From the NCBI GenBank assembly GCA_010909165.1, contig MU008170.1, positions 1,488,001 to 1,552,000 on the forward strand: a stretch of 64,000 nucleotides of DNA, in the 5' to 3' direction. The stretch comes from Anthoceros angustus. Taxonomy: Eukaryota > Streptophyta > Anthocerotopsida > Anthocerotales > Anthocerotaceae. The translations under genes were made by a program, and so were the position numbers. This document shows positions 43,939 to 54,709 of the stretch, in pieces. Each line of letters starts with the position of its first letter. The first letter of the stretch is position 1. The notes beneath the pieces were generated by a model. The model was not told where the DNA came from and did not search any database. It saw only the letters and a program-made list of their open reading frames with translations.

Positions 43939-46900
43939 TCAGATATGGAGATGCTGGGGTGTCCACTGGAGAGTCATGTACAGTTTACCGGAGCTCGCGC
44001 CAGTGAGCTTGAACTCATCAGAATACTGTCCGTCTTCTATCACCCTTGTGAGCGTGAGCACAACCCTACCAAGAAAGTCCTGATGACAGAGGGTGGATGT
44101 CCTGGTCAGATACCGTGACCTTCGAATGCACGAAACTCATATTGAACTGAGTCTGTGATAGAACTGAGTCTGCTCGGCAGGATAGGAGACTAACCCGGCC
44201 AAAAGTGTCGTGATCCCAGATCTCGACAACGAGGAGGTCATGGTTCGCATCCTCCACCAGAAAGTCGAATTCTTGATTCCAAGTCGGGTTCAGATCCTGG
44301 AAGACGATCTGTCATGCTCTGGATCAGCTCATTGTTAAGCTTTGTCTTACAATGAAAATACTGGAGCATCCAGGAGTTCTTACTTTGGTCTTCTTCTTTG
44401 TTGAGTCATTTTTCTTCATGCACAACGAGGCGTAGGGGTCGCTGGTGCCCAAATAATCTGCGGCTGTGAGTGCTTCAGCCCGCTCGACCGTGACGGTTAA
44501 AATGCCACGAATAATTTCCTTGTTCCTCATGATAGAAGATCGGTGCTCTCTTGTACGTGGAAACAAGGCAGCCGAAGATCCTTCACCCAGGTTCAGCGAC
44601 GAAACTCGTGTCGAATTGTTATCCAGGTTTGCGATTATTTGCTTACCCTTCACGCTTGCACGCGCATCAGGTGCTTGAGGGTGATAAAGAAGCTCCACGT
44701 GTACCTGCATGTTGTACTCACATTGAATGCCATTCTGGAAAATAAAATCGGAACAGAGAAAATTCTTCGATACCATGTGCACTGTGCTCGTAGGCTGTCA
44801 ACGCGAGTTCCCACATGGATTTGATGGGGACAATTTACCTGACCTCTGTACTTGGTGCTCTTTGTGTCCTCAAGATCCTTTACCAGGCTCAGCCATTTCT
44901 CGACTGAGACCCAGGGCTGCAAATCCTTCAGGAACACTTGTGCAACCCCAAGCAGTTGACTCTCCTGCAGCCCTTCTTCATCAAGGACACGAATCACGAG
45001 CTTCTGTGCTTCCAGATCCTCGACCTCCAGCTCGAAGTGCTCATCCCATACCGGATTCAGTTCGTTGCCCTGGCATTTTCCAGATATTCAAAACAGGATA
45101 CCGCGGTAACTTCATTACAGCACTTCATAAATCGCAATTGGCTTGGTGGCAGAGGTTATGAAAGTGAATCTCGAATGTATCGGGCGTACTTGATTCTTAC
45201 TATGGTCCGGCTCCTCTTCATGTAGCTTGGTACAGGCCTGACATACAGTAGGGCAAACGGGTCCGACTTGCCAACCACATCTTTGTTTGGCAAATCCGTT
45301 GCCTGAACCAATCTGACATTCAGCATACCAATCGGTTTTGTGGTTAGAGCCTCGGGGCTGTGAAACAACACGTTGCGTCTCTTCGGCAGAAGATTCCGGG
45401 GAAGGCTGCACAACAACAAGGCACCACCAACAGGGGTGTCACGTAAGGACATAGGTACTTTCCACATACGAATGGAGCTGGTACAGGAAGATATATCTGT
45501 CCATACTTGTCATATCCTGACAAGACAGGAACAACTTGTCTCATGGGCCATTCCACTGTATCCATAATAGCTGTTCTCAGCATTCCCTGCACAATTTCCC
45601 ACATCCAAGGTTCAACCTACTGAAAGAGCAGGGAACTACTCGTCAATCCTACTATGTATATTGAATGCGTGCAATGGAATTCTTGGTAAGAATAGCATTC
45701 TGATGAAAAGGAAGTCTTCTCACATACGTCTAGCATACCGAATAGTCCGGGAACGATGCTCCTCTCCCCGCCAACCACCTTAAGTGTGAAGTTCAACCTT
45801 TTCTGTCCACACGAACATGATATGCATCTGAAAAAGAACGGACTCTTCTTTCTCTCATCTACAGTTGACATAATAAGCAGAATGCAATCAAGTGAGATGG
45901 GTTCGGTGGGATCGGGCAAGTACCTTGTTGATCAAGGTGTACGTAAATGCTCCAAAACAGGGGAGCTGATCTACTAATGGCTTGAAGACCAGACGGAACA
46001 CTCCATTGATGCCAAAATCCTTCACCTGGGAAGGATTGATATGTCACTTTTGGACAGGCTTGGCCTTAGGATGAGCAGGCAAGCTTTACCAACCCGGGAA
46101 TGCTACCTGAATTGGGAGCGCAACACCTAGCAAGGTCCCCACAGCAAGAATAATGCTTGGATTACCGTCCCACTGCATCTCGACATCCATGGCAATTTCC
46201 CCCTCTGTTGAGCTTTCAACCATCTGTACTCCTGCGACAGCACACCACCTTGAAACACTGTAACAAGTGCTGTAAAGCCCGACAGACCGAAATTAGTGTT
46301 TTTCCAACAAACCAGACCTAGAAACTGAGGAGCGATTGTGCCAAGAGTAAACTTCTGAAATTTGAGCGACGCCAGAACAGTCGGCCGGTAGTACTCCAGA
46401 ATCGGCTCCAGCGACTCCTTGCATAGTTGAGATGCCGCCTGCTTGTGAAACAGTGCCTCAAAAGTGTGCACGACCAGTTCTTGGACTTTCGCATACCTAC
46501 TGCAATTCTCTGTATGAATCCAATGTTTCCTCACAAGTATTGCTCAGACTGTTAGCCTGAAGAGGAAAGAAAGACGCACCTCATTCACAAGAGGCCAGAC
46601 CTTGACCATCTTCTCGTTCAACCACCCTACCTGCCACCCACACTTCGGTTGTACGCAAATTCCACTTGCTGCTGACAAAAATTTGAATCTTGAGACCAAC
46701 AATCTTACCTTCTCAAGCTCTGCAAACACAATCCACCTTGGGTACACAGCTTGAGGGAACAGCCTTCTCAGGTCCTGCAGATTCATCCTGGATAGCACCG
46801 CCGTATTTACCGCCTGCAAAATGCATCCTCGGTCATCAACGAGCCAGCCATCAATATGCAGTCTGTAGCTCCCTGCCATCACGTATATCTAGACATGCTT

Positions 46901-47157
46901 CCGAGATAATCTATCCTCAGGTCTTCTGTAGAGTGAATGCGTTCAGAGTCTTCAGGAACATTCTGAGCCTCCAGAGCTCCTTGGAAGCATACAGCAGAAA
47001 GCGAAAGGCAAAGCAGCAGACGAGAATTTACAATTCTTCGACGGTGCTTGGAGCGCCTCTTTGCAAGTATGCTGAACAGCCAGATGATCAAGATGCCAAT
47101 CGGAATTCCCGCCATCGTTCCGATGACGAAATTGGAGGTGAAGATGCTTCTTGGCAT
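43939..47157 (-). CDS. SYT4/5-like (NTMC2T2) synaptotagmin, SMP plus two C2 domains, 13 exons, 592 aa
   Basis: ER-plasma-membrane contact-site protein that tethers membranes and transfers lipid. Exons 47157-47032, 46813-46709, 46630-46580, 46438-46318, 46231-46107, 46025-45924, 45802-45728, 45616-45507, 45357-45201, 45069-44839, 44704-44384, 44308-44195 and 44079-43939; phases agree throughout. A transmembrane helix lies at about residues 9-30 (FVIGTMAGIPIGILIIWLF). The SMP lipid-binding domain (about 70-250) has KESLEPILEYYRPTVLASLK, FTLGTIAPQF and MQWDGNPSIILAVGTLLGV. C2A (about 278-385) has NKDVVGKSDPFALLYV. C2B (about 468-585) has ILTVTVERAEALTAADYLG and TSDPYASLCMKK, with EIWDHDTFGR. Acidic residues for calcium are present in C2B (SDP, WDHD) and partly in C2A. 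The linker between C2 domains is Ser/Asn-rich. Confidence 0.92.
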
Positions 47158-47938
47158 GGCTGTGAGTACCAGTAGCAGCTCTCCCGGGGCCAAGCAATCC
47201 AGGCAAGATTGAGATGGATGAGAGGATTCATTGGATTTCAACTTGCAATTGCAAATGGCTGCATGTAGCCAGCGGTGCTAGCCAGTAGTTCGGGTTTACA
47301 CAACGGCATTGCCAAGACGAGATGCGCCAGCCGTGCTTGCCAGCAATGCCGAGCCGAGGTGCGCTCGCACCGATACCGGAAGATGCTGCCAAACCGGACG
47401 TCCCGATGATGCCGCTCCAAGTGTTACATACTCCAGTGCTCGGAGCAGATCGGGAACAACGAAGAGCACGCTTGCAAGCTTTGCCAACAGTGTCATACCT
47501 GCATGAACCTTGGCCTCGTCGCCCGGACGGCAAGAATAAAACGGGCTGCCGCCTTCTCCCGTTAGCCACAGCCGTTAGGTCGTCCTATGTTGTCAAGCAT
47601 GTGGATAGATAGATAGCCTTTCAGTTTCTCGTGGACGGAGCACCGACAAGAACGGATTCCTGACTGACGAGGAGGTGCATTGATCTGGAGTCCAGTGCGT
47701 GGCAAACCAAGCAAACTGGAGTAGCTCAAGTACAACTGGAAGCTGCTGCAGCTATGGCAGGGCTTGATGATAACGCAGAGCGAGGAACAGCAAGAGAGAC
47801 AGACAGTGCGAACACTGGCAAGGCGTGCCTCAACACACCTAAGAAAAATCCTAACCATCCTCAAGCTTCAAGCTTCCTTCCTACTCCTTCCATAACCTTA
47901 CTAGCCAAGAGCAGCAAGGTGCTGCGTGCAGTGCACGC
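47158..47938. other. upstream region of the SYT-like gene
   Basis: Promoter and 5' UTR of the minus-strand SYT-like gene, then the 3' flank of the next minus-strand gene. Overlapping short frames only; no gene recognised. Confidence 0.4.
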
Positions 47939-48244
47939 TCAGGGGAAGTAGTCCGGCCAGATATGGTAGTAAGTGTCCCGCTGCACCTTGTTCAGCGCCT
48001 TGTTCCACTTGAACTCGTACGTCTTCTTGCCCTTCTTGCGCGCCGCCTTGAGCTGGTGATTCTCGCACACCATGGCCCAGTCGTGCCAGTTCCAGGCGTT
48101 GCAGTTCTGCTCCCAGTAGTAGGGGCACACGAAGGAGTAGACGGAGAAGGCCACCGCGCCCCAAAAAATGCTGCTGAAGGCCTCCCGGTCGGAGTGCGGC
48201 ACCCCGGGGTCGCCAGTGTACGCGGGCCCGAACATCTTCTCCAT
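47939..48244 (-). CDS. probable mitochondrial complex I subunit (ESSS/NDUFB11-like), 101 aa
   Basis: Small conserved plant protein. MEKMFGPAYTGDPGVPHSD, one hydrophobic segment (about residues 25-45: FSSIFWGAVAFSVYSFVCPY) and the C-terminus YEFKWNKALNKVQRDTYYHI with WPDYFP resemble plant proteins annotated as the ESSS subunit of NADH:ubiquinone oxidoreductase. That family name is from memory. A membrane-arm accessory role in the mitochondrial inner membrane is inferred. The frame is open upstream to 48301, but only a TTG is available there, so the ATG at 48244 is used. It is divergent from the gene at 48604, about 360 bases apart. Confidence 0.75.
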   Translation of the reverse strand: MEKMFGPAYTGDPGVPHSDREAFSSIFWGAVAFSVYSFVCPYYWEQNCNAWNWHDWAMVCENHQLKAARKKGKKTYEFKWNKALNKVQRDTYYHIWPDYFP

Positions 48245-48603
48245 AGCTGCCTGCTGCTTTCCCGACCGCAGAAGGCGAATCCGCGCTGTGAGGACACTCA
48301 ACCGCGAGCTTGCCAGAACCGGGCTCTAAAACCCAGGCTCTTGTAAATAGAAAGTGCGATGAACCCTAAGGTGTGGAATATAAAGACGCTGGGATGTTGC
48401 GCTAGAAGTGCGTCTCAAAGTCGGCACAGGAAGGTGAGCGGAACGCGGAAGAGGAATAGGCTTCAGCAGCATCAGGCAGTACATAGCAGCAGGCCGGGGC
48501 AGAGGGGAAGAGAGGAGAGGTTTGTTCACATCCTCACCACCGGGAGCAGGTTGTGGGTCGCGTTGGATACATCCATCAATGTCCCAGACCTTCGGGCAAC
48601 AAC
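48245..48603. promoter_or_regulatory. shared promoter region of two divergent genes
   Basis: About 360 bases separate the start codons of the complex I-like gene (-) and the membrane-protein gene (+), so a bidirectional promoter is likely. No TATA box identified. Confidence 0.45.
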
Positions 48604-49160
48604 ATGGGGGAAAGCTCTGCCATACTGTCGCCAGCAAACAGGAGAGTCCACGCAAATCCGTTCGGATCTCTGCCACCACCCAAGCCGTATGGATTGCCGG
48701 AGCGGAATGAGCCGGAGGTGGGATGGTTTGCCATGGCCCGCAGGCACCAGTTTCTGCTCTTCATGCTGGGCATTCTCACCTTCCTCTGCACCGTCTACCT
48801 CTACTTCGCCATCACCATGGGGGCTGGAGACTCGTGCGCGGGGCTGCAGGGGACGCAGAGGGCGGCCTGCCGGGTAGCTAAGGGCGGGCTGGGGCATCGC
48901 CGGCTGCTGGAGGATGAGCATGAGTATCTGGCGTTGCCTTCTTGTGAGTTGGGGCAACTGGGGGAGGGAGCTCTGCTCTTTGATTCCGTGTAGGCCGAGG
49001 CTGAGTGCGTTGATTTTTTGCAGCTAGTGGGATGTTGAAGGAGGGGAGATCCGGTGGAGATCTTGCTGTGCGGAGGTTAGATGTGCTTTTCTTGAGGACT
49101 ATGGGTTATGCGGTGTTGACGCAAGCATGGCGTGGGATCCTGACGTATTTCTTGCTGTAG
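48604..49160 (+). CDS. single-pass membrane protein of unknown function, 2 exons
   Basis: Exon 1 is 48604-48943 with donor GTGAGT. Exon 2 starts at 49024 after TTTTTTGCAG and stays open to a TAG at 49160, giving about 158 aa; splicing at 49077 to further exons is also possible. The N-terminal half is Pro/Asn-rich, followed by one transmembrane helix (QFLLFMLGILTFLCTVYLYF, about residues 50-69) and a segment with two cysteines. I do not recognise a domain. It may be the 5' part of the locus that continues with the methyltransferase-like exons at 49501-49907. Confidence 0.5.
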
Positions 49161-49500
49161 GCTGCGGGGATGTAAGTCGCGTGTCGCGCATGACGGTGTA
49201 GCGGCCTTGTGGGTACTGTTTCTAGATCCAGTGTCTGGGAGGTTAGTTGCGAGCATAACTTTCCGAGTTACAGAGACATGGGCATGTCTTCTTTGTGTTG
49301 CAGGAGGAAGTTCTGGCCAAGTTGATCCTAGACTACCATGGTTTTTTCTGGTTTTGCAGTTATTCGGCTTACCTGAAGGACTCATCTCCAGGAAAGAGAG
49401 TGCCCTGCAGCTTGAGCAGGAGTGTCGATGGGTGAGTGGGCGTCCCATTTGGACTCCCTTTTACTTTGGTACAGCCATTTTGAACAACCGCTGATCCTGC

Positions 49501-49907
49501 AGCTGTGTACGTATTCAGGTGTTTTGCACCCAAGACCAGTGAGGAGGGATATAACATGATCACTGCAATTGCTCTACTGAAACATCAACCGAGCAGGTAT
49601 GGAACTGGTAGCAAGGACAAGTGCTCGTCGTTTGGATGTGGCTATGTGAGGTTATTGACGGGAGTTGTTTGGTTTTCATGACAGACAACAAGCAATTGAC
49701 ACCCTCTCAGAACTAGATAGGATACTGCGACCTGAGGGGATTCTCGTCTTTTGGGACACAGAAGCCATGTTGGAGGTGGTACAGGAGGCTGCTCCATCGC
49801 TGAAATGGCGTATCATTCCTGACGAATCCGGCTGGATTTCATGGCTTTCCACTATTACTATCAAGAAAGCGGGAGGCGATGTGGGAGGGGCCAGGTCATC
49901 TCTTTAA
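49501..49907 (+). CDS. partial methyltransferase-like coding exons
   Basis: Two exons, about 49513-49596 and 49685-49907, join in phase across AG|GTATGG..GACAG|A. The second encodes LSELDRILRPEGILVFWDTE, close to the post-motif region of plant DUF248 (PMT/QUA2-type) SAM-dependent methyltransferases. The SAM-binding glycine motif and most of the roughly 600-residue family are absent. Another open exon-like stretch at about 49304-49436 (LFGLPEGLISRKESALQLEQ) could belong to it. Either a heavily reduced gene, a remnant, or the 3' end of the gene starting at 48604. Confidence 0.4.
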
Positions 49908-50913
49908 CACCTGAACAATTTTGCCTAGGTTGTCATACTTGCAGAACTTGGTGTCCTGGGGTGATCGTTTTCCATTTCATTGTGCATGGATTTGCACATT
50001 TAACTGGCCGGCCTGGGTGCCAAAAGTCGCCCACGCATTTCGCAGATGGTCGTTTAGCTATCTGTTGATTGTGTTCACTCTTCGGATGCCAATGCTATGT
50101 AAGGGGTTTTGTACGATTTTTTCCTGTTCCAATACACATTGATTACAATGATTGCATTATGTTTGGATGTCGTGGGAGATGATTTCATTTTCTTACGATA
50201 AAGAAAAATATATCTATTAAATCAGTAAATTCGAATAATATTTAATAATTCAAAATAGAAGGAATCCTGCTATTAAACCTGCAGCACTTACCTTCATGGT
50301 ACTTCCTAAACGCAGTGGATGCCTTGCCTAAAGGAAGTGGATTCCTTAGAACAATGCTTAAGCTAACGCCTTGTACCATGCCTTAGCGTTATTAAGTATC
50401 CATGATAAGAAAGATTTTTTCCTCCATCCATGACAAGAAAGACTTTTTCTATTTACCAAGGTAGTATTAATCACCTTCATCTAATTTAGGTTTATGAGAG
50501 TTGAAGGTGGAAAACTTTTTACAGAATTTATAAATATCTGTGTATTTGGTTTAATAGAGATTGAAAAAATGCCTTTTCAGAAAATACCCTAAATATATAG
50601 GAGAGAAAAAAAAAGAAACAGAAAAATCCATAATTTGCAGGAGAGGAACAGAAAAAAAGAGAATTTCATCAAAATACTTTTTGTGAAAATTGAATTTGGA
50701 AAACGCCACACATACTGTATAGGAGAAAAACAAAAGAACATAGAGCTTATCCTCAAGGTACATAATACTATATATTAGACATAATACTACATATTAGAAG
50801 CAAGGAAATTAAAAGTTTGTAAGTAAATGAATATAAGCCAACAATAAGATGTATAGAGTATATAACTAATATGGTATTTATTGTGAGGGACCCTATACCA
50901 ATACCAATAGGGG
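49908..50913. other. AT-rich spacer
   Basis: No gene seen. 50325-50400 is related to the flank of the 5S-like sequence at 32366-32420. Long purine runs (50590-50660). Confidence 0.4.
50325..50400. repeat. degenerate copy of the 5S-like element flank
   Basis: GCCTAAAGGAAGTGGATTCC followed by GCTTAAGC and CTTGTACCATGCC parallels 32352-32410. A 5S C-box is not convincingly preserved. Confidence 0.4.
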
Positions 50914-51731
50914 TGGTAGTAGATTCTTATGGAATGCCGATCTGGTCACGCGGCATCTACATTTTTTTTAGGGTTGTGGACAAAAAAAATAGTCTCACCG
51001 CATATGGCAGAACTATTTCGGTATGTCACGCATGACCACATCAGTCGGGGCTGTGGCCCCCCGATGTACCGATGTCGTCAACCTACCCGATGATGCACAC
51101 AAAGTTTTCACGGTACAGAAACTTTTTTTCTCTCAGGTTTAGGGTTGCGATTAGGGTCATTTGTGTTTCCGTGTCATTGCGGCATGCATCTGGGCGCCGT
51201 ATGTGAGTGGTTGCATTTGCGCCGCGCTTGCCGTTTGCAATTGCGTTTGCGCTGCACTCATCGTTTGTGTTTTGCGCGCACTCATCGTTTGTGTTTTGCG
51301 GCACGGCCGAGCGCTTGTTACGTAAGGCCGCGTTGTTTGGCACCGCCACACGGGTCAGCAACGCTTTCCTAGGTCACGCAGTGCCACATAGCATACCCTG
51401 AAACAAGCTTGTACCAGAAGGACCAGCAGAAGAAGGGCTTCCATGAAAATAGTCGCACAGATACAAGGCTTGCACCCAAAAAAGCCTGCAGTGCACAAGT
51501 GTAAAGTTCAAAGGGCTTACTGGACCACATAGCGCTGATCCCTACCCATGTTAAGAAAGTTTTTGCCCCGCATATGAACCTACCGAACCTGATGTGGTAC
51601 GTATTATATGTGTTTTGTACGTAAGTATCGAAAGATGCCGTGGCATATTTCCGTAGCGTACACCCAAAAAAAACAAAGTCACACACACGAAGCCAAGTGA
51701 CCAGATCGGTATTCCATAGATTCTACTACCA
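50914..51731. mobile_element. non-autonomous DNA transposon with terminal inverted repeats
   Basis: The left end GGTAGTAGATTCTTATGGAA..TGCCGATCTGGTCAC (50914-50948) is the inverse of the right end GTGACCAGATCGGTATTCCA..TAGATTCTACTACC (51698-51731), with about 3 differences in 34. Weaker similarity continues inward (TTTTTTTTRGG). Length is about 818 bp and no transposase frame is seen. I could not identify a target-site duplication, so the superfamily is open. Confidence 0.8.
51254..51301. repeat. 24-bp tandem repeat, two copies
   Basis: GCACTCATCGTTTGTGTTTTGCGC is repeated back to back inside the TIR element. Confidence 0.9.
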
Positions 51732-51884
51732 TTTGATTCAATATTCACTTCTTATCTATCTTTCTTTAATATAATATTTTTCATGAAATAAAATAAGATA
51801 GGTACGCAAATTATTTATTAAAAAAAAGGAAGGACATTATTCCAAACGCAGAGATGGGTAAATCGATCGACACCAAGACATTGG

Positions 51885-51941
51885 TTTGTCAGCTGCCACG
51901 TACTGCCGTTTGAAAACCGGGAGTACGTGGCAGCTGACAAA
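51885..51941. repeat. perfect 20-bp hairpin
   Basis: TTTGTCAGCTGCCACGTACT (51885-51904) is exactly complementary to AGTACGTGGCAGCTGACAAA (51922-51941), with a 17-base loop. It lies 68 bases beyond the stop codon of the F-box gene, so probably in its 3' UTR. Each arm carries CCACGTAC, an ACGT core. Confidence 0.93.
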
Positions 51942-52008
51942 TCTCCGAAGATGGACAAATCAGGAGGCGAGAGGCCGCATCGTAACTTTCCAGCGCGTCC
52001 ATGCATAG

Positions 52009-53568
52009 TCAGAGTGGTGGGACTTGGTGCAGGTCGACTGTCTTGGATCCTAGGGCATCAAACCGCGGAAAGAAAGTGCCGAAGGAAAATTCTTGCGGAC
52101 CATAGGGCTCCTCTTTCTCTGGGTACGTATGCTCGGGCACCTGTTCCCACTTGCTCTCTTCCGACTTGCACATGAAAACAGACATGTTACATGGGCGACA
52201 AAAATCCAGAACATAGAACATATCCAAACTCCCTGCGATTTGGAGGCTCTCTGCGCTTAAGGAACGGTAACGCAGGCAGGGCTTGGGCTCGGGGAGGCAG
52301 AACTTGGGCTCCGGTATGGGCCTGGATTCGTGGACGACAGCCCGATCCTGGTCCTTCGAAAACCTGGTAAGACGAAATTGCCACAACGGGCAATATCCAA
52401 ATTCAAGAAGCGCAGGGGCTCTGTGACGGCAGTCGGACTGCCCAGTAGTACTGTCCTCCACAAAGAGGCAAGGGCATTGCCACCAACCTTGCAATGCGAT
52501 TAGGGTACCGGTAGCACAATGCATGTCCTCGAACCGATCCTGCTTCACCAAGTAGGCCACAATTCGCAGACTCCTGGGACTGGTGAAGTAGAATAAGCTG
52601 AAGAGCAAGTAGACGACGTCTTTGGCCGTTGTGCAACCTGCTTGGTGAAGAAAGGTACAGGTAGTACCGAAAGGGAGGCTCAAAGTATCTCCCTCCCTCC
52701 ACCGATCTTCACCAGAATCATAGATGTCAACCGTACACGAGTCATGTCGCCGACGGAAGTGAAGGATTTTGAAACTCTTGGTGTGGTCGTCCACGATAAG
52801 CTCATGCGCGTACTCGCCATGATCGTAGTACCGAGCTTCATCAGTCACCCAGTAGAAATCACGTCTGGGAGGAGGAAAAGCCACCTCCTGCCAGGCCCCG
52901 CGCAAGGGATTGCCCACCCAGTATCGGAATCTTTGACAAGCCCGGGTCCTAGGCCTCCCGCCAGTGTACCGCCAGTAACGCCAACGCTCCCGCAGCAAGA
53001 CCAGACCCGAGTCGCCTCCCGCGCCTTTGCCCACCTCCACCTCGCTGCCTTCGTCCGTGGGCAGCCGGATGTTATACCACCGGGAAGAAACTGGGTCGAA
53101 GGCGAGGCAGATTGTATTGCGGCTCTCGCGGAAAGGCAGTCGGTCGACGCCACGGTAGATTGTGTTGCGGCGGTCGAAGCTCGGCACCATGCTCGATTCG
53201 AAGCGAGGCACCGTGCGGCAGATCAACAACCAGGGCTTCCTCTTCTGGGGACCCTCAAATGCATGAGACGTGATGAATCGGTTCCACGCCCTGCTCACTG
53301 ATCGCAGCTGAGCCAGACACACTGCCGGTAACCGAGCTAAGATGTTCTCCACCACATCCTCCGGCAGCTCCTGTATCGGGCACCGCCCGGATCGCACTTG
53401 TGCCAGGCGGAGTGCGGGAAGCTGACCGAGCACTATCCCAGGCACATCCTCCTCGTCGGCCACCGCTACCTCCTCTGTGGCCGGCATCTCCAGCCCCGCC
53501 TCCGCCCCCGCCGGTAACGGAGCTAACCTGTCCCCTCCGGCAGCTCCTATATCCGGCATATCCCGCAT
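52009..53568 (-). CDS. F-box protein, single exon, 519 aa
   Basis: Likely substrate receptor of an SCF ubiquitin ligase. The F-box lies at about residues 65-104 (IQELPEDVVENILARLPAVC then LAQLRSVSRAWNRFI). The C-terminal 400 residues look like the plant F-box beta-propeller (kelch/FBA-like) type: CLAFDPVSSRWYNIRLP, a later VDIYDSGEDRWREG and similar blades. The first 60 residues contain a partial F-box copy (VLGQLPALRLAQVRSGRCPI) and the DNA upstream of the ATG holds another, so the 5' end has grown by internal duplication. The substrate is unknown. Confidence 0.85.
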   Translation of the reverse strand: MRDMPDIGAAGGDRLAPLPAGAEAGLEMPATEEVAVADEEDVPGIVLGQLPALRLAQVRSGRCPIQELPEDVVENILARLPAVCLAQLRSVSRAWNRFITSHAFEGPQKRKPWLLICRTVPRFESSMVPSFDRRNTIYRGVDRLPFRESRNTICLAFDPVSSRWYNIRLPTDEGSEVEVGKGAGGDSGLVLLRERWRYWRYTGGRPRTRACQRFRYWVGNPLRGAWQEVAFPPPRRDFYWVTDEARYYDHGEYAHELIVDDHTKSFKILHFRRRHDSCTVDIYDSGEDRWREGDTLSLPFGTTCTFLHQAGCTTAKDVVYLLFSLFYFTSPRSLRIVAYLVKQDRFEDMHCATGTLIALQGWWQCPCLFVEDSTTGQSDCRHRAPALLEFGYCPLWQFRLTRFSKDQDRAVVHESRPIPEPKFCLPEPKPCLRYRSLSAESLQIAGSLDMFYVLDFCRPCNMSVFMCKSEESKWEQVPEHTYPEKEEPYGPQEFSFGTFFPRFDALGSKTVDLHQVPPL

Positions 53569-53625
53569 CGCACCGTGCCAGGCGCAGTGCGGGAAACTGA
53601 CCGGACATCAACTCCAGCAGCTCCT
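53345..53625. repeat. partial duplications at the 5' end of the F-box gene
   Basis: CTCCGGCAGCTCCTGTATCG..GTGCCAGGCGGAGTGCGGGA (about 53358-53420) recurs as CTCCGGCAGCTCCTATATCC..GTGCCAGGCGCAGTGCGGGA (about 53535-53595), about 175 bases away. A third weaker copy lies in the F-box itself. Confidence 0.8.
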
Positions 53626-54709
53626 CTGGCCGGCCTACCCCGGCCTCCACGCCTTTCACTCGTGATAGGACAGGAGAGCCGGGGAGGGGAGCTTTTATGC
53701 AAAGCTTAAGCCAACCCCTGACCCGTGCATTCCCAGCCCTAATACCAAAGCGTGTGCTCCACTTCAATTCTGGAGTTGACACTGAAAGATGAGGACAACA
53801 GCGACACAACAGCCACCCGGACTGGCGTTGGGCGGGCCTAGGCTCACAAGCTGTAGTGCCATGTCAGGAGATCCTCGCAACAGCCCCAACTGCAGCCCCC
53901 GCGGTCGCCTCAACCTGCAAAGCAATTGCCCCGCGGCATCAGCCACCGGCAAAAGACATCCGAAGTTAACAGAACCTCAAGGAAGATGTATAAGATTACT
54001 GCATATGTTTGAGGGGTACCCAACTTACATAGGTAGTAGATTTCAACCACCTATACTATACAAAACATCTTTCCCCACAAACTCCAACGAGCGGGATAAA
54101 GGATGCCAACATCCTAGTTCTCCTACAGAGCTGCCACCTTGAGGCGATCAAGGGAGTATGCCCACCTGCAACGATACCACAGTCCAAACACTTACTAAGC
54201 CTGAGGTCCTACAAAATGCTCCACGGTCACCTAAACAAAGGACGCGGCTGCAGACTGTACAATAAGATCTGGTACTCCTAAGTGAGCTAGAAACAAAGGA
54301 TGCCCTAAGCTCCAAGAGAAGGGAACTAGGTTCCCCTCCACTGCATCCATGAAGGGATAACTACCCTTGCAATATCTGCCTTGTAAGGTAAGGCACATGT
54401 CGAAGGCACCCCTGCCCAGCCGATATAACCACAACAACTTCCTGCACCAAACTATTTCTCGCAGGAGACTAGCGGAAGCTCACATTCAGCCCATGTCACC
54501 CTCTCTTCTCTTCAACGGTTGTGTTATCACTGTCACAGTGCTTCCTGTCACCTAGGTACACGAAACCATGTCCTCTGGACAACAAGGCACCAAAAGCATG
54601 GGCACATCCATGACTCAGTTGCACAATATGAACCAGAGATTTGTCTCTGATCACGCCCCGAAGGAATACCACCACACCACAAGCTTATTGCACAGCAGGA
54701 CCCATTGAC
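53626..54709. other. spacer between the two F-box genes
   Basis: 5' flank of the first F-box gene and 3' flank of the second; both are on the minus strand. No gene recognised. Confidence 0.4.

Noticed and set aside
47939-48301. Longer start for the complex I-like protein at 48301
   Set aside because: The codon there is TTG; the first ATG is at 48244 and gives the N-terminus expected for the family.
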